Shown: piece after piece, positions 25,106 to 33,066 of the stretch
How positions within the stretch are numbered: position 1 is the first letter of the stretch
Layout of the letters: each line of letters begins with the position of its first letter
NCBI RefSeq assembly: GCF_000069785.1
Contig: NC_010530.1
Coordinates: forward strand, 1,668,001 to 1,732,000
Length of the DNA stretch: 64,000 nucleotides
DNA from: Cupriavidus taiwanensis LMG 19424
GTDB lineage: Bacteria > Pseudomonadota > Gammaproteobacteria > Burkholderiales > Burkholderiaceae
Reading direction: 5' to 3'
The notes under the pieces: model-generated
Database searches by the model: none
Seen by the model: the letters and a program-made list of their open reading frames with translations, nothing else
What the model was told of the DNA's origin: nothing
Made by a program: the position numbers and the translations under genes

Positions 25106-25872
25106 AGGCAGAATTGTTGTTGCCGCTGCTGTGCCTGCAAGCGCTGCTCGGTGCCGGCACCTATTTCCAGACGGTGACCGGCTTTGGCCTCGGCATGATC
25201 GTGATGGGCGCCACCAGCGGGCTGGGTCTGGCGCCGGTGGCCACCGTCGCCGCCGTGGTCAGTCTGGTGACGCTGGCCAACAGCGCCTGCGCGCTGCCCG
25301 GCAAGTTCCAGCATATCGACTGGCGCGCCGTGGGCGCGGCGGCGATCGGCATCCTGCCTTCGGTGCTGGTCGGCGTGCTGGTGCTCGAATACCTGAGCAG
25401 CACCGCCGCCACGCTGCTGCAGCTGCTGTTGGGCGCGGTGATCCTGTACGGCGGCCTGAGCGCCGCCTTCAGACCCGAGCCGCTGCCGCAACGCTCCGGC
25501 GACGGCAGCTTCTTCATGAGCGGCGTCTTCGGCGGCCTGCTGAGCGGCATGTTCGGCGTCTCCGGGCCGCCGCTGATCTTCCAGTTCTACCGGCAGCCAA
25601 TGAAGCCGGTGGAAATCCGCTGCGCGCTGATCCTGGTCTTCACCGTAACCTCGTCCGTGCGCACGCTGTTCTCTGCCTGGCAAGGGCAGCTGGATGCCGC
25701 GATCTGGCTGCAGGCCGCGGTCGGGGTGCCGGTAGTGGTGATCGCCACGCTGCTGGGCCGGCGCTTTCCGCCGCCGTTCTCGCCGACCACGACGCGGCGC
25801 GTGGCGTTTGGCGTGCTGATCGGGATCGGGGTGAGCTTGATGCTGCCGGCGCTTTCGGCGTGGTTGCGCTGA
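25102..25872 (+). CDS. TauE/SafE-family exporter, probable sulfite exporter
   Basis: This 256-residue membrane protein has about eight hydrophobic helices in two related halves, with GTYFQTVTGFGLGMIVMG and GGLLSGMFGVSGPPLIFQFY as the paired family motifs. Coupling to pta by ATGA and presence after xsc make export of the sulfite released by Xsc the likely job, as proposed for TauE-type proteins in other taurine degraders. It is distinct from the second family member at 34964. Confidence 0.85.
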   Translation: MKAELLLPLLCLQALLGAGTYFQTVTGFGLGMIVMGATSGLGLAPVATVAAVVSLVTLANSACALPGKFQHIDWRAVGAAAIGILPSVLVGVLVLEYLSSTAATLLQLLLGAVILYGGLSAAFRPEPLPQRSGDGSFFMSGVFGGLLSGMFGVSGPPLIFQFYRQPMKPVEIRCALILVFTVTSSVRTLFSAWQGQLDAAIWLQAAVGVPVVVIATLLGRRFPPPFSPTTTRRVAFGVLIGIGVSLMLPALSAWLR

Positions 25873-25899
25873 GGCGCCGGCAGCGTCCTCCGCTTGCTG

Positions 25900-27204
25900 T
25901 CAGGCCACCGTCCCCGCCGGCCGCGCCAGCGGTGCGGTGTCTTCCTTGCCGCCACCGCCGCCAGCCTGCTCCAGGTCCATGCCGGTGGTTTCGGGCAGCA
26001 GTGCCGCGGCCACCACCACCATCGCATAGCCTACCCCCGCGACGATCGCGATCGCGGTCGGCAGCGAGGTGTGCCCCGAGCTGAGCCATCCCACCGACAA
26101 CGGAAACAGCGATCCGATCACGCGGCCGGCGTTGTAGGAGACGCCGTACCCGGTCGCGCGGATATCGTTGGGATAGGATTCGGCGATGGTTGCGCCGATG
26201 CCGGCGAACACGCCCTGCATCAGCACCCCAAGCGGGAAGCCCAGGAACAGCATGGAGGTGTTGGATACCGGGATCACCATGTAGACCAGCGCCGCGATAA
26301 ACGCGCCCGCCGCGAAGACGATGTACGTCAGCCGCCGGCCCCAGCGGTCAGTGGCATAGGCGCCCGCCACGTAGCCGGCCAGTGAGCCGATGATGGTGAC
26401 CGTCAGGTACGAGCTGGTGCCGAACACCGACAGGCCGCGCTCGGTCTTGAGAAAGGTGGGCAGCCACGTGGCAATGGCGTAGTAGGCCCCCAGCATGCCG
26501 CCGGACAGCAGGCTGCACAGCAGCGTCTTGGCCAGCAGCGGCCCGCGGAACAGCCGGCCCAGCCCCGCCAGCGCCGAGCCGTGGTTGCCGGCGGCGCGGC
26601 TCTTCAGGAAGATCTCGGGCTCCTCCAGGTTGCGGCGCAGGTAGATCACCACCAGGGCCGGCAGGATGCCGAGGAAGAAGCAGACACGCCATGCGGTCTC
26701 GGCCGGCAGCACGCTGAACGTGATGGCATACACGATCGCCGCCGCGCCCCAGCCGAAGGAATAGCTGCTCGCGGTAAAGCCCGAATATTTGCCGCGGTGC
26801 GCCGGGTTGCGGATCATCTCGGTCACCAGCACCATGCAAAGCGACGACTCGCCGCCGAACCCCAGCCCCTGGATCATGCGGAACACCATCAGCTGCTCCG
26901 GCGACTGCGCCAGCCCGCACAGGAAGCACGCGCCCGCGAACACGATGATGGTCCAGCGCAGCACACGCACGCGGCCATAGCGGTCGGCCAGGATGCCGGC
27001 GCCGATGGCCCCGACCAGCGATGACACCAGCGTCCAGGTGACGATCGCCCCCGCCGTCGACTTGCTCATGCCCCACTGCCCCAGCAGCGTGGAAATGAGG
27101 AAGGAATAAATCATGAAGTCGAACACGTCGACGGCATGCCCCAGGAACGCGCCATAGAATCCCTTGCGCTCCATGCGCGACAAATCACGGAACCAATCGA
27201 ACAT
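25900..27204 (-). CDS. Major facilitator superfamily transporter
   Basis: This 434-residue MFS protein has twelve predicted helices and the loop motif GILADRYGRVRVLR between helices 2 and 3, repeated as ATDRWGRR in the second half. The start MFDWFRDLSRMERKGFYGAFLGHAVDVFD with an Asp-rich helix 1 is usual in the aromatic-acid or metabolite:H+ symporter group. It lies 44 bp downstream of the amidase gene, so both are probably transcribed from the GTATAC promoter near 28850. The cargo is likely the amidase substrate or a product, but this is inference. Confidence 0.88.
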   Translation of the reverse strand: MFDWFRDLSRMERKGFYGAFLGHAVDVFDFMIYSFLISTLLGQWGMSKSTAGAIVTWTLVSSLVGAIGAGILADRYGRVRVLRWTIIVFAGACFLCGLAQSPEQLMVFRMIQGLGFGGESSLCMVLVTEMIRNPAHRGKYSGFTASSYSFGWGAAAIVYAITFSVLPAETAWRVCFFLGILPALVVIYLRRNLEEPEIFLKSRAAGNHGSALAGLGRLFRGPLLAKTLLCSLLSGGMLGAYYAIATWLPTFLKTERGLSVFGTSSYLTVTIIGSLAGYVAGAYATDRWGRRLTYIVFAAGAFIAALVYMVIPVSNTSMLFLGFPLGVLMQGVFAGIGATIAESYPNDIRATGYGVSYNAGRVIGSLFPLSVGWLSSGHTSLPTAIAIVAGVGYAMVVVAAALLPETTGMDLEQAGGGGGKEDTAPLARPAGTVA

Positions 27205-27248
27205 GATCCCCTCCCCTGTGGTGTGTGATGTGTTGTGGTTGGTTGTGG

Positions 27249-28739
27249 TCAGTTGTGGTGCGCCGAGGACTGCGGCAGCCTTGGCGTCCGGTAGGCGTAG
27301 CCTGCTTCCTCCAGCAGGCAGGCAAAACGCAAGGCGGTGAGATCCTGGTAGCGGCCGGCGACAATCTGCACGCCGACCGGCAGCCCACCGGCACCGGGCC
27401 CGATCGGCGCCACCGCGGAAGGCAGGCCGCACAGCCCGGAATGGCCGGCCCAGAACAACTGCGTGGTCATCGGCTGCGGGCGGCCGTTGACGGTGAGCGT
27501 GCGTTGCCACGGCTCGCCGGCCTCGTCGAGCGCAAACGCCGTGGTGGCGGCGGCCGGGCACAGCAGCACGTCGTAGCGGGTGAAGAAGCTGCGCCATGCG
27601 GCGGCAAATCGCTCACGCGTGACCTGCAGGCGCAGCCAGTCGCGATGGCACAGCGTTGCGCCGGTGTACTGCAGGGCCGCGTAGTCGCGCTCGCCAGCGG
27701 TGGCGGTGGCGCTGCGGGCCAGCGCATCGGCGAAGGCCGCATCATCCATGTGGACCGAGGTGGTGGCGCGCAGCAGCGTCACGTAGGCATGCCAGAGTTC
27801 GCCGGCGTCGAAGTCCGGCCGTTCATGCCAGCCGACGTGGGCACCTTGCTCCGCCAGCCACTGGCCCAACTTCTCGATCTGCGCGGCGACCTCGTCGTCC
27901 GCTGGCGCCTGGGCATGGGTGGGCAGCACGGCGATGCGGAAATCGGCGAGCTTGCGGCGCGGGCATTCCGGCCACTGCAGGCGATAAGGCAGTGCGTCGT
28001 CACCGTGCGGGCCCGCGATAACGCGCAATACCGGCTCCAGGTCGCGCGCGCTACGCGCCAGCGGGCCGGCGACATTGATGTCCTGCTCGCCAAAGCGTGC
28101 GGCGCCGGTGCCGTGGCCGGCCAGCGGCACCAGCCCGTGGCTCGGCTTGAGCGAGAAAATGCCGCAGTAGTGCGCCGGGTTGCGCAGCGACGAACCGATG
28201 TCGGAACCCACGTCGAAAAACGACAGGCCGGCGCAGACCGCCGCGGCGCTGCCGCCGGACGAGCCGCCCGGCGTGCGCGCCGGATCGTGCGGGTTGCGGG
28301 TGGTGCCGTAGATCGCGTTGTAGCTCTGCCAGTCGCGCAGGCCGAGCGGGACATTGGTCTTGCCGAGCAAGATCGCGCCGGCATCGCGCAGCCGCTGCAC
28401 CACCGCCGCGTCGCGCCCGGCCACGTGCCCGCGCAGCGCCGGATTGCCGCAGGTGGTGGGCCAGCCGGCAACGTCGAACGACTCCTTGACCGAGAACGGC
28501 ACGCCGTCGAGCACGCCGCGTGCGTGCCCGCCACGGCGGCGCCGGTCGCTGTCGCGCGCCGCAGCGCGGGCCGCGTCGAAATCCGACAGCACCAGCGCGT
28601 TGATGATGCCGTGCCATTGCCGCTGCGCCGCCTCGCAGGCATCCACCAGTTGCTCCGACGACACCGTGCCAGCGGCAAGCCGCTGCGCCACCTCCCATAG
28701 CGGCGGAAAGCCGCCAGTCGTCCAGTCCGGCAGGTTCAC
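27249..28739 (-). CDS. Amidase signature family hydrolase
   Basis: This 496-residue protein carries the Ser-cisSer-Lys triad: Lys85 (FSVKES), Ser160 in GGSSGGSAAA, and Ser184 in DIGSSLRNPA. It hydrolyses an amide to acid and ammonia in the cytoplasm. The start is GTG 28739, preceded by AAGGAG; an ATG two bases upstream is out of frame and meets TGA at once. A TATAGT-type promoter with a GTATAC core lies 80 bp upstream, shared with the oxygenase and transporter operons nearby, so the amide is probably an entry substrate of that pathway. Confidence 0.88.
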   Translation of the reverse strand: MNLPDWTTGGFPPLWEVAQRLAAGTVSSEQLVDACEAAQRQWHGIINALVLSDFDAARAAARDSDRRRRGGHARGVLDGVPFSVKESFDVAGWPTTCGNPALRGHVAGRDAAVVQRLRDAGAILLGKTNVPLGLRDWQSYNAIYGTTRNPHDPARTPGGSSGGSAAAVCAGLSFFDVGSDIGSSLRNPAHYCGIFSLKPSHGLVPLAGHGTGAARFGEQDINVAGPLARSARDLEPVLRVIAGPHGDDALPYRLQWPECPRRKLADFRIAVLPTHAQAPADDEVAAQIEKLGQWLAEQGAHVGWHERPDFDAGELWHAYVTLLRATTSVHMDDAAFADALARSATATAGERDYAALQYTGATLCHRDWLRLQVTRERFAAAWRSFFTRYDVLLCPAAATTAFALDEAGEPWQRTLTVNGRPQPMTTQLFWAGHSGLCGLPSAVAPIGPGAGGLPVGVQIVAGRYQDLTALRFACLLEEAGYAYRTPRLPQSSAHHN

Positions 28740-28814
28740 ATCGGCTCCTTGTCGTGATCCGCGCGCGTTCGGCGCGGTGGGGGCGTATGAGGGGCTCAGG
28801 CGTGTTTCGACTGC

Positions 28815-28850
28815 GTTGGTATACTATATTCCGAATCGAGCACAGCGCAA
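28815..28850 (-). promoter_or_regulatory. Amidase promoter with GTATAC operator (site A)
   Basis: On the minus strand TTGCGC and TATAGT are 16 bp apart, and the -10 runs straight into ATACCAAC. The core GTATAC (28819-28824) overlaps the -10, so a bound repressor would exclude RNA polymerase. The plus-strand core TGGTATACTA fits the TnGTnnnACnA half-site pattern known for FadR-type GntR regulators. Confidence 0.65.
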
Positions 28851-28997
28851 GGAGAATGCGCGCGAAGAACACCGTGCGGCGGCGCTCGGGGATGCTTGGA
28901 TGACAGGGAGAATGGCCCGCAGGACGCGTGCCAGGCAGCAAGGAGGGAACAGCGGGGCCGCGCGACGGCAGCCGCGTCGCGCGTTAGTCAGTGCGGC

Positions 28998-29174
28998 TCA
29001 GCAATGGCCGCGGCGTGGCGCTCGGCCGCCCAGCGCAAGGAAAAAGCGGCCGATATCGCGCCACCGCAGCGGTACCAGCGGCATGGCGTGGCGCACCGCA
29101 TCGCGCGCGGCAAAGTGGCCCAACAACTGCTGGCCGATGGGTTGGGAAAGATAGCGTTGCTCGGACGACTGCAT
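28998..29174 (-). CDS. Small uncharacterised ORF behind operator B
   Basis: In the 543-bp gap between the amidase and GntR genes, this 58-residue frame starts at ATG 29174 (MQSSEQRYLSQPIGQQLL...) and ends in RRGHC. It is basic, has no recognised domain, and lacks a strong ribosome site. A GTATAC site lies 30 bp upstream. It may be a real small protein or the remnant of a lost pathway gene. The rest of the gap holds only promoter A. Confidence 0.3.
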   Translation of the reverse strand: MQSSEQRYLSQPIGQQLLGHFAARDAVRHAMPLVPLRWRDIGRFFLALGGRAPRRGHC

Positions 29175-29201
29175 GGCAAATCTCGTGACCTTGAATGACT
29201 A

Positions 29202-29213
29202 CAGTATACACTA
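29202..29213. promoter_or_regulatory. GTATAC site B
   Basis: CTACAGTATACACTAA with core GTATAC at 29204-29209. On the minus strand TATACT could serve as a -10 with TGACGC 17 bp upstream. No intact conserved gene starts from it; the 58-residue frame at 28998 is the only candidate. Confidence 0.45.
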
Positions 29214-29282
29214 AATTGGTGCACTGCGTCATACCGGGGCACGCCGTGCCCTGCGGGCGTGCATCAAGTCCAGCCGGGGCGT

Positions 29283-29993
29283 TCAGGCCGCTTGCGCCGC
29301 GCTGCCCTGCCCGTCCACTGGCAGGTCGGCCGCCTTGGCGGCGCTGTAGACATGGCGCGCGGCCAGCAGGGCCGCGAGATCGGCGTCGCCGGCAATGACC
29401 GCCTGCAGGATCTGCGCATGCTCGTCCCAGTTCTGGCGCGCGCGCACCACGTTGGCCGGGCCGAACAGCACAGCGGTGCGCTCGCGCAGCGAACGCATCA
29501 TTTCCTGCAGCACGCTGTTGGCCGCGATGGTGCCGAGCACTTCGTGGAAGCGCGTATTGAGCGCCAGCAGTTCATCCGCGCGGCCCTGCGCCGCGGCCTC
29601 CATGCCCTGCCGCAAGACGTTTTCCAGCTCCGCCACCAGCGCCGGGTCGCGCCGCTGCGCGGCGAGCTTGGCGTTGAGGCCCTCCAGCGTGGCACGCACT
29701 TCGACCATCTCGCGCGCAATCACCGGCGACAGGCTGGCCACGGTCGCGCCGCGGCGCGGCTCGATCACCACCAGCCCTTCGCTGGCGAGCGCGCGCAGCG
29801 CCTCGCGCACCGGAATGCGCGATACGCCCAGTTCCGCCGAGAGCTTGTTCTCAACCAGCCGTTCGCCCGGGGCATATTTGCCGTTCAGGATGCCTTCGCG
29901 CAGCTTGTCGGTGACAAGGGCGAACAGCGGCGAGTGGCTGGCACCGAGGCTCAGCGGCTCGGCGGGCGCGGCAGAAGACGGAGTGAGGGACAT
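29283..29993 (-). CDS. GntR-family regulator, FadR/FCD type
   Basis: This 236-residue protein has a winged helix at about 20-85 (TDKLREGILNGKYAPGERL, then LGVSRIPVREALRALASEGLV) and an all-helical FCD effector domain from about 95 to 220. Such regulators usually repress catabolic genes until an organic acid binds. Site C lies 39 bp upstream of its start, which fits autoregulation. Sites A, B, D, E and F carry the same GTATAC core in front of the surrounding genes, so this is the likely regulator of the whole 25.9-38.7 kb block. Confidence 0.9.
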   Translation of the reverse strand: MSLTPSSAAPAEPLSLGASHSPLFALVTDKLREGILNGKYAPGERLVENKLSAELGVSRIPVREALRALASEGLVVIEPRRGATVASLSPVIAREMVEVRATLEGLNAKLAAQRRDPALVAELENVLRQGMEAAAQGRADELLALNTRFHEVLGTIAANSVLQEMMRSLRERTAVLFGPANVVRARQNWDEHAQILQAVIAGDADLAALLAARHVYSAAKAADLPVDGQGSAAQAA

Positions 29994-30028
29994 GGGTCGG
30001 CAGAGGCGTAAGCAGAGAGGCTGGCGTC

Positions 30029-30041
30029 ATTGTATACCAGC
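30029..30041 (-). promoter_or_regulatory. GTATAC site C upstream of GntR gene
   Basis: CATTGTATACCAG with core at 30032-30037, 39 bp before the regulator start. TTGTATACCA matches TnGTATACnA exactly. TACAAT on the minus strand may be the -10 of the regulator's own promoter. Confidence 0.6.
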
Positions 30042-30064
30042 CATTTATGCCATACCGCCATGTC

Positions 30065-31066
30065 TTAACAAGGGTGCTGGAACGTGAAGCTGTCGGCGTA
30101 GAGGTGGTCGGGGCTCGCCCCATGCGCAATAAAGGCCGCACGCGCGTCACGGATCATGTCGGGCGAGCCGCACAGGTAGATGGCGTATTCGCTCAGGTCG
30201 CCCAGGTCGGCCAGCGCCGCGTCATGCACATAGCCTCGCCTGCCCTGCCAGTCCGCGCCGGCGCGCGACAGGACCGGCGCGTAGCGGAAGTCGTAGAGCC
30301 GGTCCCCCCAGGCCGGGATCTCGCCGTGCAGGTACAGGTCCTGCGCCTGCCGCATGCCCCAGTACAACGACACCGGCGGGCAGTCGGGATCGTCCATCAG
30401 CGATTCCAGGATCGCCTTGATCGGTGCCAGTCCGGTGCCGGTGGCCACCATCAGCAGCGGCCGGTAGTCGCGCGCGCGGTAGAAGAAGCTGCCCAGCGGC
30501 AACTCGACCTCGATGGCATCGCCGGCGCGCATGCGCGGCAGGATGCCGTCGGTAAAGGCGCCGCCGGGAATGCGCCGCACGTGCAGGTCGATGCGCCCGT
30601 CGCGCGGCACCGAAGCCATCGAGAAGCTGCGCGCGAGGCCTTCGCTGCTCAGCAGCTTCAGGTACTGGCCCGGCCGGTAGTCGAGCGTACCCGCGCCGGG
30701 CACCTCCAGTTCGACGTGCAAGACGTCGGCCGACAGCGGCCGCACTGCACGCACCACCGCGCGATGTCGCGCCGGTTCGGCGCAGGCCTCGTCGTCGCGC
30801 GCCGTGCTGATGACCAGGTCGGCCTGCGGCTGCGCCTGGCACGCCAGCGCGTAACCGGCGGCGGCCTCGTCGGGGGCCAGGCCGAACGGTTCCTCGTCAT
30901 AGCGCACCTGCCCGTCGAGCAAGCGGATGCGGCAGGTGCCGCAGCCGCCCAGCTGGCAGTCGTGGCGCAAGGCAACGCCGGCGCGCTGCGCGGCCTGCAG
31001 CAGCGTCTCGCCGCGCTCGACAAAGAAAACCTGCTCCGTTTCGGCGACCTGGATGCGGTATGACAT
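30065..31066 (-). CDS. [2Fe-2S] ferredoxin / FAD / NAD(P)H oxidoreductase
   Basis: This 333-residue reductase has an N-terminal plant-type ferredoxin domain (Cys37, Cys42, Cys45, Cys76; HDCQLGGCGTC). An FAD domain with RSFSMAS follows, then a nucleotide domain with ATGTGLAPIKAIL and a C-terminal YLCGSPDMI. This order is that of oxygenase reductases such as those for phenol or methane hydroxylases. It should pass electrons from NAD(P)H to the two separate ferredoxins at 37.7 and 38.4 kb or directly to the diiron-type protein at 33.1 kb. It is the fourth gene of the operon starting at 33798. Confidence 0.88.
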   Translation of the reverse strand: MSYRIQVAETEQVFFVERGETLLQAAQRAGVALRHDCQLGGCGTCRIRLLDGQVRYDEEPFGLAPDEAAAGYALACQAQPQADLVISTARDDEACAEPARHRAVVRAVRPLSADVLHVELEVPGAGTLDYRPGQYLKLLSSEGLARSFSMASVPRDGRIDLHVRRIPGGAFTDGILPRMRAGDAIEVELPLGSFFYRARDYRPLLMVATGTGLAPIKAILESLMDDPDCPPVSLYWGMRQAQDLYLHGEIPAWGDRLYDFRYAPVLSRAGADWQGRRGYVHDAALADLGDLSEYAIYLCGSPDMIRDARAAFIAHGASPDHLYADSFTFQHPC

Positions 31067-31087
31067 GGAACCTCCCGGCGAGCGCGC

Positions 31088-31567
31088 TTACTTCTTGATG
31101 TCGGCCTGCACCAGCACACGCAGGTCCTGCGGTGCCAGCAGTTCGGCCAGCGCCTGCAGTGCCGCCAGGCCAGCCTGCGTGTCCTGCTCGCCGTTGCCGC
31201 CGGACAGGCCGATGCCGCCGATCACTTCGTCGTTCACCACGATCGGGAAGCCGCCGACAAAAGCGGCGAACTTGCCCTCGAAGCTCCACTGGATGCCGAA
31301 GGCCTCGTTGCCCGGCAGCGCCGGGCCGTTCGGCGGCGTGGTGAACAGGTGCGTGGAGCGCTTGTGGCCCGCAGCGGTAAACGCCTTGTTCCACGCGATC
31401 TGCGGCCCGGTGATGCGGGCGCCGTCCATGCGCTCGAGCGCGAGCGGATAACCGCCCTCGTCGACCACGCAGATCGATTCCAGCACGCCGATCTCTTCCG
31501 AGCGCCGGATCGCGGCGGCAACCATGTGGCGCGCTTCGCGCAGTTCCAGCTTGATGGCTTTCTTCAT
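31088..31567 (-). CDS. GlcG/HbpS family protein
   Basis: This 159-residue protein has the family's LESICVVDEGGYPLALERMDGA strand-turn-strand, ITGPQIAWNKAFTAAGHKRST, and a C-terminal GGIGLSGGNGEQD. Members bind heme or accompany oxidoreductases; the biochemical role in catabolic operons is poorly known. No signal peptide is present, so it is cytoplasmic. It lies between the aldehyde dehydrogenase and the reductase with gaps of 28 and 21 bp. A role in protecting or assembling the redox enzymes of this operon is possible. Confidence 0.82.
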   Translation of the reverse strand: MKKAIKLELREARHMVAAAIRRSEEIGVLESICVVDEGGYPLALERMDGARITGPQIAWNKAFTAAGHKRSTHLFTTPPNGPALPGNEAFGIQWSFEGKFAAFVGGFPIVVNDEVIGGIGLSGGNGEQDTQAGLAALQALAELLAPQDLRVLVQADIKK

Positions 31568-31595
31568 GACGATGACTCCTTGCTGCGGGACGGGC

Positions 31596-33041
31596 TCATG
31601 CGCCCCGGTAGACGGTCTTGACCTGCGTATAGAACTCCAGCCCGGTGCGGCCCGATTCGCGGAAGGTCGACGTGCTCGACCGCTTCACACCGCCGAACGG
31701 TGCGTTGACCAGGTTGCCGGTGGTGGTGCGGTTGATCTTGACCGTGCCCGCCTCGATGTCGCTGGCGAAGTGGTGGATGTAGCGCGGGTTGCTGGTGACG
31801 ATGGCCGCGGCCAGACCGTATTCGGTATCGTTGGCCTTGGCGATGGCGTCGGCGTAGTCGGTGAAGCCGAGGATGGCGATCACCGGGCCGAAGATCTCCT
31901 CGCGCGCAATCCGCATCTGCTGCGTCACGTCGGTGAATACCGTCGGCGCGACGTAGTAGCCCTTGTCGAAATCGCCGCCGGTCAGGCGCATGCCGCCACA
32001 GAGCAGCGTCGCCTCGGACCTGCCGATGTCGATGTAGCGCAGCACGGTTTCCAGCTGCTTTTGCGAGGCCAGCGGCCCCAGATCCATGCCCGGCGCCATG
32101 CCGCTGCCGACCTTGAGCGTTGCGACCTTCGCCAGCAGGCGTTCGGTATAGGCCGCCTTCACGGCTTCGCCCACCAGCACGCGGCTGGTGCCGGTGCAGG
32201 CCTGACCCGACAGCGAGAAGCCGCCCTTGATGGTGAGATCGACAGCGCGGTCCAGGTCCGCATCCTCCATCACGATCAGCGGGTTCTTGCCGCCCAGTTC
32301 CATCTGCGTGCGGGTGGTCAGTGGCACCGCCCGATGGATTTGCTCACCCGCGCGCGACGAGCCGGTGAACGAGATCGCGCGCACCGCCGGCGCCTCCGTG
32401 ATGGCTGCGCCGATCTCGGCGGCGCTGCCGGTGATGAAGTTCAGCACGCCCTTGGGCAGCCCGGCCTTGACCAGCGCCTCGGCCAGCCGGTAGCCGGACA
32501 GCGGCGCCTCGGACGACGGCTTGAACACCACCGTGTTGCCGGTCACCAGCGCCGGCGCGATCTTTCGGGCGGGAATCGATACCGGGAAATTCCACGGCGC
32601 GATCACCGTCACCACCCCCAGCGGCTCGCGCTGGCTGTAAACCAGCTGGTCGGGATCGTCGTTCGGAAACACTTCGCCGGTGAAGGTCTGCCCTTCCACG
32701 GCATAGAAGCGCAGCGTCTGGGCCGAGCGCAGCACCTCGTCGCGCGCCAGCGCCAGCGCCTTGCCCTCTTCGCGGGTCAGCTCGGCGGCGATGCTGTCGG
32801 CGTTGGCCTCCAGGTGCTCGGCCGCGCGGTTGAGGATGGCGGCGCGCTTGCCGACCGGGGTCTTTTTCCAGCCGGCAAAGGCCGCTGCCGCGGCCGCCAC
32901 GGCCGCGTGCGCGTCCACCGCGGACGACGCCTGGAAGCGGCCCACGAGGTCCGCGGTATCGGCCGGGTTGATGTTGTCGAAGGTCCGGCCCGACTGGCAG
33001 GCGGTCCATTCGCCGTCGATATGGTTCAGGAATACGGTCAT
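31596..33041 (-). CDS. NAD(P)-dependent aldehyde dehydrogenase
   Basis: This 481-residue enzyme has APWNFPVSIPARKIAPAL, the Gly motif FTGSSRAGEQI, catalytic Glu in MELGGKNP, and catalytic Cys in SGQACTGTSRV. The ending NAPFGGVKRSSTSTFRESG and FYTQVKTVY resembles alpha-ketoglutarate-semialdehyde dehydrogenases and their relatives. It oxidises an aldehyde to the acid. As second gene after the oxygenase-like protein, it probably handles the aldehyde that enzyme yields. The chain length of the substrate cannot be read from sequence. Confidence 0.9.
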   Translation of the reverse strand: MTVFLNHIDGEWTACQSGRTFDNINPADTADLVGRFQASSAVDAHAAVAAAAAAFAGWKKTPVGKRAAILNRAAEHLEANADSIAAELTREEGKALALARDEVLRSAQTLRFYAVEGQTFTGEVFPNDDPDQLVYSQREPLGVVTVIAPWNFPVSIPARKIAPALVTGNTVVFKPSSEAPLSGYRLAEALVKAGLPKGVLNFITGSAAEIGAAITEAPAVRAISFTGSSRAGEQIHRAVPLTTRTQMELGGKNPLIVMEDADLDRAVDLTIKGGFSLSGQACTGTSRVLVGEAVKAAYTERLLAKVATLKVGSGMAPGMDLGPLASQKQLETVLRYIDIGRSEATLLCGGMRLTGGDFDKGYYVAPTVFTDVTQQMRIAREEIFGPVIAILGFTDYADAIAKANDTEYGLAAAIVTSNPRYIHHFASDIEAGTVKINRTTTGNLVNAPFGGVKRSSTSTFRESGRTGLEFYTQVKTVYRGA

Positions 33042-33066
33042 CGTCGATCCCGTTGCGTGACGGCGC

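Noticed and set aside
28739..28741. ATG at 28741 as amidase start
   Set aside because: It is followed at once by TGA in its own frame; GTG 28739 is in frame and has AAGGAG upstream.
28354..29154. 266-codon plus-strand frame over the amidase 5' end and the following gap
   Set aside because: It is antisense to the amidase and has no domain; the part in the gap is not conserved-looking.
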